A stretch of DNA of 63,112 nt from an uncultured Actinomycetes bacterium (lineage in GTDB: Bacteria; Actinomycetota; Actinomycetes; Nanopelagicales; Nanopelagicaceae): the NCBI GenBank assembly GCA_903852815.1, contig CAINRW010000024.1, positions 1-63,112 of the forward strand. Reading direction: 5' to 3'. Of this stretch, positions 9,131-15,974 are shown piece by piece. The notes beneath the pieces were generated by a model that saw only the letters and a list, made by a program, of their open reading frames with translations, was not told the origin of the DNA and searched no databases. Each line of letters starts with the position of its first letter. Within the stretch, counting starts at the first letter, position 1. Position numbers and translations under genes: made by a program.

Positions 9131-9232
9131 TGTCCGTATTGTCCGTACTCCGCTACATGGGGGTATCTCTAGCGTAGAAGTAAATAGAGGGACGCTTCTA
9201 AGAACGTAGTAATCCATAAGGACGCTTCTACG
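9131..9232 (+). promoter_or_regulatory. Conserved leader of sigma copy 1 with paired and inverted motifs
   Basis: It contains two TGTCCGT boxes nine bases apart (9131 and 9140), then AGCGTAGAAG at 9171, exactly 31 bases after the second box as in copy 2. GGACGCTTCTA follows at 9190 and again at 9220. GCGTAGAAG and CTTCTACG form an inverted pair. The spacing conservation between copies indicates a functional promoter or operator; the binding protein is unknown, and autoregulation by the sigma factor is one possibility. Confidence 0.6.
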
Positions 9233-9248
9233 ATCAAGATTGGTCCAA

Positions 9249-10589
9249 GTGACTAACAAGAGCACGGCTCCACAAGGTTGGACCGTCGGCGACCTAGGCA
9301 GTTTTTATGCCGAGCACCGGTCAGAGCTCCACGCCCATGCCTCTCGCGTATTGAAAGACTCAATCAAGGCTCAAGAAATCACTCAAGATGCCTTAATCAA
9401 ATTCATGATGGCTGCTCCAGAGCTTGAATCTGCCGAACATGCGCTCTCTTATCTTCATCGCACTATTGAAAACCTTTGCATCGATTTCTTCCGCGCCGAA
9501 GGCCGTCGCCCTAATCTTGTTGTTCTAGATGATGCAACTGCAGAAATAGAAGCACATTGGCAAGACAGCGGAGATCACTCTGCGGCAATGTCAGCAGCTG
9601 AAGATGCAGCGATTATTCGCCAGGCACTTGCTTTGCTTTCTCCTGCAGAGCGCGCAGCTCTTGTTATGTGGGAAATCGAAGGTCGCTCTACAAGTGAGAT
9701 CGCGACAGAACTTGGCATTAAAGAAAGTGCAGTGCGCCATACCGTTTCACGTGCTCGTGTATCACTTCGTAAAGTTCTTGCAACGCTTGTTATTAATGAA
9801 GAGACCGGTCTTACTGCCCTCGATGCATTATCAACGACATACAAAAAAGCTGCAGAGCTTGCACAGAAATCATCTAAAGCTGCCCTCTCATTGCTTCTTA
9901 TCGTTACTGCTTTCTTTGGTTTTAACTCTATAAAAGGAACGCCTATCGCGATCGTCGAAACAACTACCGCGCCAACAGCTATTTCACAACCAACAGATCC
10001 ATCTGCTTCGGCTTCTCCTTCCATCACTGCTTCACAGAGTGCTGCAGCGGCAGCTGCTGAAAAGAAGGCGCAGATCGATGCACTTAACGTTAAAGCCGCA
10101 CCTATCTCTTTCTATGGTCTAGATAAAGCCGGTATTCCAACTGCTTTCACCGTGACTGATGAATCAAATGTTGCAGGAATTGGCCGAGTTACTAAGGGTG
10201 TTACATCTCTTGGAAATATCGGAATCATCATCAACAACCAGTTCATCACCGGCTCTGTTGGTCCAAACGTTCTTATCGATCAAGTCATCACAATTGATGG
10301 AACAGGTACTCACTACTCAGCAAACAGTGTCTCAGTCGGTTTTGTTAGCAACTGGAACGCTATTGAAGTAAACAGCATCGACACGATCATCGAGCGATTA
10401 GGTAATGGCACGTATTTGCTAAGCGCAACTTTCAACATCGGCTATCTCACTCCAACTGACTTTGCTTACCCAGTTGGAAATCGTGGAAGCGATCTAGCCG
10501 ATGCACCGAAAACAATCACAACGAAAATTTTAATGAATGCAGGAAAGACACAGGTACTTGCGCAAGCTGTTCAGGTGATTAACAAATAA
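9249..10589 (+). CDS. ECF-like sigma factor with membrane anchor and external C-terminal domain, copy 1
   Basis: 446 aa from GTG 9249; the listed TTG at 9240 adds only MVQ. GTG is chosen because the paralogue aligns there (caaGTG…aagagcacggc) and has an SD at that spot. Residues about 15-85 form sigma region 2 (ITQDALIKFMMAAP, LHRTIENLCIDFFRAEGRRP). Residues about 125-180 are region 4 with a helix-turn-helix (LSPAERAALVMWEIEGRSTSEIATELGIKESAVRHTVSRAR). A single hydrophobic helix, AALSLLLIVTAFFGF, lies near 211-229, followed by a Thr/Ser/Ala linker and a domain of about 160 residues (AAPISFYGLDKAG … AQAVQVINK). That implies a cytoplasmic sigma part and an outward-facing sensor-like domain. No anti-sigma gene is adjacent. 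The likely target is the surface protein gene just downstream (inference). Confidence 0.85.
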   Translation: MTNKSTAPQGWTVGDLGSFYAEHRSELHAHASRVLKDSIKAQEITQDALIKFMMAAPELESAEHALSYLHRTIENLCIDFFRAEGRRPNLVVLDDATAEIEAHWQDSGDHSAAMSAAEDAAIIRQALALLSPAERAALVMWEIEGRSTSEIATELGIKESAVRHTVSRARVSLRKVLATLVINEETGLTALDALSTTYKKAAELAQKSSKAALSLLLIVTAFFGFNSIKGTPIAIVETTTAPTAISQPTDPSASASPSITASQSAAAAAAEKKAQIDALNVKAAPISFYGLDKAGIPTAFTVTDESNVAGIGRVTKGVTSLGNIGIIINNQFITGSVGPNVLIDQVITIDGTGTHYSANSVSVGFVSNWNAIEVNSIDTIIERLGNGTYLLSATFNIGYLTPTDFAYPVGNRGSDLADAPKTITTKILMNAGKTQVLAQAVQVINK

Positions 10590-10632
10590 AAAAATTTCCT
10601 CATCGCAACCGGATAGTCGATGGGGAATTTGG

Positions 10633-10653
10633 TGAATCAGCACGTGCGATTCA
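10633..10653 (+). promoter_or_regulatory. Palindrome upstream of surface protein 1
   Basis: TGAATC-N9-GATTCA with CACGTG in the spacer, preceded by GGGGAATTTGG. The block is repeated nearly base-for-base before surface protein 2. It may be an operator or part of the promoter read by the neighbouring sigma factor. Confidence 0.5.
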
Positions 10654-10708
10654 TCGAACCGAGTTAGTGATTTTCTCGCCAAGTACGAGCTCATCACAAA
10701 ACTCAAGC

Positions 10709-10733
10709 CGACTCTCGGATCGTCCGAGAATCG
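10709..10733 (+). promoter_or_regulatory. 5' leader hairpin of surface protein 1
   Basis: CGAcTCTCGGA-tcg-TCCGAGAaTCG: seven perfect pairs plus three more beyond one mismatch, with a 3-nt loop. It lies 19 nt before the ATG, just upstream of the AAAGGAAAC ribosome site. Copy 2 has the identical hairpin. No T-run follows, so it is not a terminator; an mRNA-stabilising leader or translational control element is more likely. Confidence 0.6.
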
Positions 10734-10752
10734 ACTAATCGAAAGGAAACAA

Positions 10753-12441
10753 ATGTCTACAAAGACAACTTTCAAGCGCATCGCGCTTGTAACTGTTGCA
10801 GCGTTGGGTCTCAGCCTTGTTGCTGTAGCTCCATCACAAGCAGTTGTGGTTGACCTAACTTGTACTGTTGCAGGAAATATCGCAACATCTACAACATGCA
10901 GCCAAAACTCAGGTGCAAACAATTACGTAGTTCTAACAGCTGGTTCAGCTGACATCTACATCACAATCGCTGGTGGATCAATCGTTGGTGGAGGATCATC
11001 AAAGGTAGTTACACATGACACTTCAGTAGCAATCGCTACACCAATAGTTGGAACAATTACTGTTACAGGTTATACATTTGCACTTGGTGCTCAGTCAGCA
11101 ACAGCAACAGATACTGTCGTAATCACAGTGACTGATGCAGTAGCTACGGCTCTTACTGCAGCTCGTATCGCTGGTACTTACTACGATCACTCAACTGCAT
11201 TTATCAAGTCAAGTTCACTTGGCTCAGAAGCAACTGTTGATTCAACAGGAATTACATCTATTAAAGATGCTTCTGCAACTCCTGTAGCTCGTGTAACTGT
11301 TAAGCAATATTCATCAACTGATGCTACTTACTTCATGACACCACTCAGCGCAAAGCTAGTGACTGTTGCTGTTGTTGGTGGAGCAGGTTATGTTTCAACA
11401 GCAAGCAACGGAACACTTTCTGGTCCATCAGCAAGCGTTACTGCAGATGAAAGTTCAGACTTCTATGTTTATCCAAATGGCAATGCAGGCGTTGCGTCAG
11501 TAACAGTTACTGTTAATGGTGTCCTACTTGCTACAAAGTCAGTTACTTTCTACGGAACTGCTACAGCACTCACAGCTGCAGTAGCAACAACTGTTCTTAA
11601 AATCGGATCAAACGCAGCAGCAGTAGTAGTTACTGCAAAAGACTCACTAGGTAACATTGTGCCAAACACACCTGTTTATCTAGTTTCAGATACAGCAGCT
11701 TCTATTGCAACAGGTACATCACTTGGTACAACAGATTCAACTGGAACACTTACAGCGGCCATTTCAGGTGTTGCTGCAGGATTAGCTTCACTTACATTTG
11801 CTAACGGAACAGATACAGCCGCAGTCGGTTATGTTGTTTCTGGTGCAACAGCAGTTCGCGTAAGTGCTGCCACATCTTCAACTGCAACTGGTGTAGTTCT
11901 TGCATTCGACAAGGACTCATACCTTCCAGGTGAAGTTGCAACTGTTACAGCAACTGTTACAGATGCATCTGGTGCTGTTCCAAGTGGAATTGGTTATGTT
12001 GTATTAACAGCAGGTATCACTTCATCTCTAGTAATGACTTCAGGTTCCCTAACTCTTGGAGCAATTACAACAACAATCACACCAACAGGTAATGCTGGAG
12101 CACAATCATTCACAGTCAACATGCCTTTATCAGCAGGTACAGTGACTCTTAGTGCTACTGGAGTTACTGGTGTAACTGTTACAAATGCAACAGCAGTAGT
12201 TGCTAATGATTCAACTGCAGCAGATGCAGCAGCAGAGGCAACTGATGCAGCTAACGCAGCAACTGATGCAGCTAACGCAGCAGCTGAAGCAGCAGATGCA
12301 GCAACAGCTGCAGCACAAGATGCAGCAGATGCAGTAGCTGCTCTTTCAGCACAGGTTGCGACTCTGATTGCTGGCCTAAAGGCTCAGCTAACAGCTCTAA
12401 CAAACCTAGTAATCAAGATCCAGAAGAAGGTAAAGGCATAA
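10753..12441 (+). CDS. Secreted surface-layer-like protein, copy 1
   Basis: 562 aa, with AAAGGAAAC before the ATG and a signal peptide cleaved near APSQA. The mature chain is Ala/Thr/Val/Ser-rich with very few charged residues. The middle has Ig-like modules: VTAKDSLGNIVPNTPVYLVSD (Big_1-like) and FDKDSYLPGEVATVTATVTDASG (MG2/Ig-like). The last 77 residues are an Ala/Asp-rich heptad-like coiled coil (TDAANAATDAANAAAEAAD) ending LTNLVIKIQKKVKA. Length equals copy 2 exactly. Signal peptide and tail are almost identical between copies while the middle differs. An abundant cell-envelope or S-layer protein is the best reading; no anchoring motif other than the coiled coil is visible. Confidence 0.8.
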   Translation: MSTKTTFKRIALVTVAALGLSLVAVAPSQAVVVDLTCTVAGNIATSTTCSQNSGANNYVVLTAGSADIYITIAGGSIVGGGSSKVVTHDTSVAIATPIVGTITVTGYTFALGAQSATATDTVVITVTDAVATALTAARIAGTYYDHSTAFIKSSSLGSEATVDSTGITSIKDASATPVARVTVKQYSSTDATYFMTPLSAKLVTVAVVGGAGYVSTASNGTLSGPSASVTADESSDFYVYPNGNAGVASVTVTVNGVLLATKSVTFYGTATALTAAVATTVLKIGSNAAAVVVTAKDSLGNIVPNTPVYLVSDTAASIATGTSLGTTDSTGTLTAAISGVAAGLASLTFANGTDTAAVGYVVSGATAVRVSAATSSTATGVVLAFDKDSYLPGEVATVTATVTDASGAVPSGIGYVVLTAGITSSLVMTSGSLTLGAITTTITPTGNAGAQSFTVNMPLSAGTVTLSATGVTGVTVTNATAVVANDSTAADAAAEATDAANAATDAANAAAEAADAATAAAQDAADAVAALSAQVATLIAGLKAQLTALTNLVIKIQKKVKA

Positions 12442-12480
12442 TCGCCCCCCCTTTGATCTGAATAAGATCTAGAACCAAAG

Positions 12481-12510
12481 CCCGGTTCCTCTTCGGAGGG
12501 GCCGGGTTTT
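12481..12510 (+). terminator. UUCG-loop terminator of cassette 1
   Basis: CCCGGTTCCTC-TTCG-GAGGGGCCGGG: an 11-bp stem with two T·G pairs, a TTCG tetraloop, then TTTT. It is identical in cassette 2. Confidence 0.92.
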
Positions 12511-12550
12511 GGCTTTCTGGGGGCTTGAATCACGCTCGCTAATCATAAAA

Positions 12551-12622
12551 TGTCCGTTTTGTCCGTTCTCCACCACAAATTGACCAGTCCAGCGTAGAAG
12601 CAGATTGAAGGACGCTTTTACG
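12551..12622 (+). promoter_or_regulatory. Conserved leader of sigma copy 2
   Basis: TGTCCGT boxes at 12551 and 12560, AGCGTAGAAG at 12591 (31 bases after the second box), nine bases, then GGACGCTTTTACG at 12610. Spacings are the same as in copy 1 although the sequence between is different. It has one GGACGCTT box rather than two. AGCGTAGAAG and CTTTTACG form an imperfect inverted pair. Confidence 0.6.
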
Positions 12623-12637
12623 AATGGAGAAATTCAA

Positions 12638-13975
12638 GTGGCTAAAAAGAGCACGGCACCACATGTGTGGACCGTTGGCGATCTTGGCAGTTTTTATGCC
12701 GAGCATCGTTCAGAGCTCCATGCCCATGCCTCCCGTGTTTTGAAGAATTCAGCTAAAGCTGAAGAAATCACTCAAGATGCCTTAATCAAATTTATGATGG
12801 CTGCTCCAGAGCTTGAATCTGCTGAGCACGCACTTGCATATCTACACCGCACTATTGAAAACCTTTGCATCGATTTCTTCCGTGCCGAAGGCCGTCGCCC
12901 CAACCTTGTTGTTCTAGATGATGCAACTGCAGAGGTTGAAGCACAGTGGCAAGACAATGGCGACTATTCAGCAACGATGTCAGCTGCTGAAGATGCAGCG
13001 ATTATTCGCCAGGCACTTGCATTGCTTTCTCCAGCAGAGCGCGCAGCGCTTGTTATGTGGGAAATCGAAGGTCGCTCCACAAGTGAGATCGCGACAGAAC
13101 TTGGCATTAAAGAATCTAATGTTCGATACACAGTCTCACGTGCCCGCGCATCACTTCGTAAAGTTCTTGCAACGCTTGTTATTAATGAAGAGACTGGTCT
13201 TACTGCTCTCGATGCATTATCAACGACATACAAGAAAGCTGCAGAGCTTGCACAAAAATCATCTAAAGCTGCGCTCTCACTTCTTCTTATCGTTACTGCG
13301 TTCTTCGGTTTTAACTCACTTAAGGGAACACCTTCTACAATCGTCGATGCAACTTCATCAACGACAAACTCTGCAGAAGCTACTCCTTCACAATCTGCAT
13401 CACCTTCTATCTCTGCCTCACAGAGCGCTGCTGCGGCAGCTGCTGCAAAGAAGGCGCAGATTGATGCACTTAACGTTAAAGCTGCACCTATCTCTTTCTA
13501 CGGTCTAGATAAAGCCGGAATACCAACTGCTTTCACTGTAACTGATGAAACAAATGTTGCAGGTATCGGCCGTGTTACTAAGGGTGTTACATCCCTTGGA
13601 AATATTGGAATCATCATCAACAACCAATTCATCACCGGCTCTGTTGGTCCAAACGTTCTCATCGATCAAGTCATCACAATTGATGGAACAGGTACTCACT
13701 ATTCAGCGAATACCGTCAGTGTTGGTTTTGCCGAGAGCTGGAACGGCGTTGAAATAAACAGCATCGATTCATCGATTGAGCGCCTAGGAAATGGCACTCA
13801 TCTCATCACAGCAACTTTTGATATCGGTTATCTCAAGCCAACTGATTTTTCATTCCCAGTTGGAAACCGCGGAAGCGATCTTGCCGATGCACCAAAAACA
13901 ATTACTACGAAAATTTTAATGAATGCAGGAAAGACACAGGTGCTTGCGCAAGCAGTTCAGGTGACTAACAAATAA
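12638..13975 (+). CDS. ECF-like sigma factor with membrane anchor and external C-terminal domain, copy 2
   Basis: 445 aa from GTG 12638, preceded by TGGAGAAATTCAA (SD GGAG); the listed ATG at 12605 lies within the conserved leader motif and is unlikely. Layout matches copy 1: sigma region 2 (ITQDALIKFMMAAP), region 4 (STSEIATELGIKESNVRYTVSRAR), one membrane helix (AALSLLLIVTAFFGF), a Ser/Thr/Ala linker (TPSQSASPSISASQSAAAA) and an external domain of about 160 residues. Differences from copy 1 cluster in the linker and in one stretch of the external domain (AESWNGVE for VSNWNAIE, HLITATFDIGYLKP for YLLSATFNIGYLTP). The helix-turn-helix has small changes (SNVRY for SAVRH) that could alter promoter choice. 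Release by regulated proteolysis is possible but not visible. Confidence 0.85.
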   Translation: MAKKSTAPHVWTVGDLGSFYAEHRSELHAHASRVLKNSAKAEEITQDALIKFMMAAPELESAEHALAYLHRTIENLCIDFFRAEGRRPNLVVLDDATAEVEAQWQDNGDYSATMSAAEDAAIIRQALALLSPAERAALVMWEIEGRSTSEIATELGIKESNVRYTVSRARASLRKVLATLVINEETGLTALDALSTTYKKAAELAQKSSKAALSLLLIVTAFFGFNSLKGTPSTIVDATSSTTNSAEATPSQSASPSISASQSAAAAAAAKKAQIDALNVKAAPISFYGLDKAGIPTAFTVTDETNVAGIGRVTKGVTSLGNIGIIINNQFITGSVGPNVLIDQVITIDGTGTHYSANTVSVGFAESWNGVEINSIDSSIERLGNGTHLITATFDIGYLKPTDFSFPVGNRGSDLADAPKTITTKILMNAGKTQVLAQAVQVTNK

Positions 13976-14018
13976 ATAGCTTTCCCTATCGCGTCCGGAT
14001 ACACGATGGGGAATTTGG

Positions 14019-14039
14019 TGAATCAGCACGTGCGATTCA
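14019..14039 (+). promoter_or_regulatory. Palindrome upstream of surface protein 2
   Basis: TGAATCAGCACGTGCGATTCA is identical to the element before surface protein 1 and preceded by the same GGGGAATTTGG. Conservation across the duplicated non-coding sequence argues for function. Confidence 0.5.
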
Positions 14040-14060
14040 TCGAATCGAGTGAGAAGCGCT

Positions 14061-14119
14061 TTCGCGAAACGCGAAGGAGTTTTAAAACTCAAGCCGACTC
14101 TCGGATCGTCCGAGAATCG
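14061..14119 (+). promoter_or_regulatory. 5' leader hairpins of surface protein 2
   Basis: Two hairpins. TTCGCG-aaa-CGCGAA (14061-14075) is present only in this copy. CGAcTCTCGGA-tcg-TCCGAGAaTCG (14095-14119) is identical to copy 1 and again lies 19 nt before the ATG. Confidence 0.55.
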
Positions 14120-14138
14120 ACTAATCGAAAGGAAACAA

Positions 14139-15827
14139 ATGTCTACAAAGACAACTTTCAAGCGCATCGCGCTTGTAACTGTTGCAGCGTTGGGACTCAG
14201 CCTTGTTGCTGTTGCTCCATCACAAGCAGCATATAACGCACTTGCATGTACTGTTGCAGGTTCAGGCGCTGGTTCATCATCAGTTGCTTGCAGCCAGAAC
14301 TCAGGTGTAAACAACTACGTAGTTCTATCTGCTAACAACTCAAAAGATCTATACATCACAATTGCTGGTGGATCAATGGTTGGCGGAGGATCAGTAAAGG
14401 TAGTTACAGCAGGCGGTTCAGTTGCAATTGCAACACCAACAGTTGGAACAATCACAGTAACTGGTTACACATTTACTGCTGGTGCTCAGGCAACAACAGC
14501 TACAGATACTGTAGTAATCACAGTAACTGATGCAGCTGCTGTAGCTCTTGCTGCAGCTCGCGCAGCTGGTACTTACTTTGAGCGCTCAACAGCATTCATC
14601 GGTGCAGGTTCATCACCTGTTTCTTCAGATACAGCTAATTTAGTTGCTCCAAAGGCAGCTTCATCAACTCCTGTTGCTAACATCGAAGTTATTCAGTACT
14701 CAACAGCTACTGGCGTTTCTCCAGCAGTTATGATGCAGAACGCAAGTGCAAAGCTAGTAACAGTTTCTGTTGCTGGTGGAGCAGGTTACGTTTCAACAGC
14801 TAGCAACGGAACTCTTGCTGGACCATCTGCAAGTGCAACTGGTGCTGCAGATTCTGATTTCTACATCTACTCAAACGGTAATGCAGGAGTAGCTTCAATC
14901 ACAGTATCTGTTAACGGATCAGTAGTTGCTACAAAGTCAGTAACTTTCTACGGAACAGTTGCTTCACTAACTGTTGCGCCAGCACAGTCACTATTTTGGA
15001 ACGGCTACTCAACTCCTAATGCAACTGTGATCACTGCAAAGGATTCATTGGGTAACGTAGTTCCTAACGTTGACATCTACACTGTTTCAGATGCAACAAC
15101 AGTAATTGCTGATAAGAATTATGTTGGATACACAGATTCAAAGGGTGTTCTCAGTGCAACCATCGCCAGCCTTGCAGTTGGTACAGCATCATTAGCTTTT
15201 GCTAATGGAACTGATTCAACAGCGGCTGGTTATGTAGCTACATCAGCAACAGCAGTTCGCGTAAGCGATGGTTCTGGTGATATCTCTGTCGTAGTTTCAT
15301 TCGACAAGGACACATACCTTCCAGGTGAAGTTGCAACAGTTACATACACTGTTTCAAACGCAGCTGGTCCAGTTCCAGCATGGAGCTCTGCTTCTGGTTA
15401 TGTGAATGACACAACATCATCACTAGCTCTTACAACGAATAACCTACCTTCTTATTATTTGAATATTAAGGGTGATAAGGGTCAGGCTTCATACAAGGTC
15501 AACATGCCTCTATCAGCAGGTACAGTTGAACTTTCAACTACTCCTTACTCAGACTCAGTCAAGGTAACTAATGCATCAGCAACAGTTGCTCTAGATACAA
15601 CTGCAGCAGATGCAGCAGCAGAGGCAACAGATGCAGCTAACGCAGCAACTGATGCAGCTAACGCAGCAGCAGAAGCAGCAGATGCAGCAACAGCTGCAGC
15701 ACAAGATGCAGCAGATGCAGTAGCTGCTCTTTCAGCACAGGTTGCAGATCTAATCGCTGGCCTAAAGGCACAGCTAACAGCTCTAACAAACCTAGTAATC
15801 AAGATCCAGAAGAAGGTAAAGGCATAA
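14139..15827 (+). CDS. Secreted surface-layer-like protein, copy 2
   Basis: 562 aa from ATG 14139. The listed 14049 start adds 30 residues encoded by the conserved leader hairpins and is rejected; the AAAGGAAAC site precedes 14139 as in copy 1. The signal peptide MSTKTTFKRIALVTVAALGL… matches copy 1 exactly. The centre has the same Ig-like plan (VITAKDSLGNVVPNVDIYTVSD, FDKDTYLPGEVATVTYTVSN) but many substitutions and small length changes that cancel to give the same total length. The C-terminal Ala/Asp coiled coil and LTNLVIKIQKKVKA tail differ from copy 1 at only two positions of 77. Likely a cell-surface protein exposed in the middle and anchored or oligomerised by the tail. Confidence 0.8.
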   Translation: MSTKTTFKRIALVTVAALGLSLVAVAPSQAAYNALACTVAGSGAGSSSVACSQNSGVNNYVVLSANNSKDLYITIAGGSMVGGGSVKVVTAGGSVAIATPTVGTITVTGYTFTAGAQATTATDTVVITVTDAAAVALAAARAAGTYFERSTAFIGAGSSPVSSDTANLVAPKAASSTPVANIEVIQYSTATGVSPAVMMQNASAKLVTVSVAGGAGYVSTASNGTLAGPSASATGAADSDFYIYSNGNAGVASITVSVNGSVVATKSVTFYGTVASLTVAPAQSLFWNGYSTPNATVITAKDSLGNVVPNVDIYTVSDATTVIADKNYVGYTDSKGVLSATIASLAVGTASLAFANGTDSTAAGYVATSATAVRVSDGSGDISVVVSFDKDTYLPGEVATVTYTVSNAAGPVPAWSSASGYVNDTTSSLALTTNNLPSYYLNIKGDKGQASYKVNMPLSAGTVELSTTPYSDSVKVTNASATVALDTTAADAAAEATDAANAATDAANAAAEAADAATAAAQDAADAVAALSAQVADLIAGLKAQLTALTNLVIKIQKKVKA

Positions 15828-15865
15828 TCTGCCCCCTTTGATCTGAATAAGATCTAGAACCAAAG

Positions 15866-15895
15866 CCCGGTTCCTCTTCGGAGGGGCCGGGTTTT
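15866..15895 (+). terminator. UUCG-loop terminator of cassette 2
   Basis: Same 11-bp stem, TTCG loop and TTTT as in cassette 1, together with the flanking AATAAGATCTAGAACCAAAG. Confidence 0.92.
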
Positions 15896-15974
15896 GGCTT
15901 TTCTGGAAGGCTTTCTCGACTGGCACGCAGACAAGGTTCAGGCAGTTCTCAGGAAAAAGGTATCTAATATCCAC

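Larger units (their letters stand above)
9131..12510 (+). repeat. Tandem cassette copy 1 (leader, sigma factor, surface protein, terminator)
   Basis: First copy of a diverged direct repeat of about 3.39 kb. Element order is TGTCCGT pair, AGCGTAGAAG, sigma gene, palindrome, hairpin, surface gene, terminator. Matching elements in copy 2 are offset by 3389 nt (sigma start), 3386 nt (surface start) and 3385 nt (terminator). The leader offset is larger (3420) because copy 1 carries about 30 extra bases before the sigma gene. Confidence 0.9.
12551..15895 (+). repeat. Tandem cassette copy 2 (leader, sigma factor, surface protein, terminator)
   Basis: Second copy of the 3.39-kb cassette, directly following copy 1 in the same orientation. 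No transposase, terminal inverted repeat or target-site duplication is visible at either end, so unequal recombination is a more likely origin than transposition. Confidence 0.9.

Noticed and set aside
12230-12440. Ala/Asp-codon-rich GCAGATGCAGC tract as a CRISPR or satellite repeat
   Set aside because: It is in frame within the coiled-coil end of the surface protein and also occurs in its paralogue; it is coding periodicity.
14049-14138. Upstream extension of surface protein 2 to 14049
   Set aside because: It runs through the conserved leader hairpins; the paralogue starts at the equivalent of 14139 with the same ribosome site and signal peptide.
9131-15895. The 3.39-kb repeat as a transposon or integrative element
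   Set aside because: No transposase, integrase, terminal inverted repeats or target-site duplications are visible. Both units carry complete genes with a terminator, fitting a chromosomal tandem duplication.
15894-15974. 27-codon N-terminal extension of the ferric-reductase-like protein
   Set aside because: It begins inside the cassette 2 terminator; the ATG at 15975 precedes the membrane domain.
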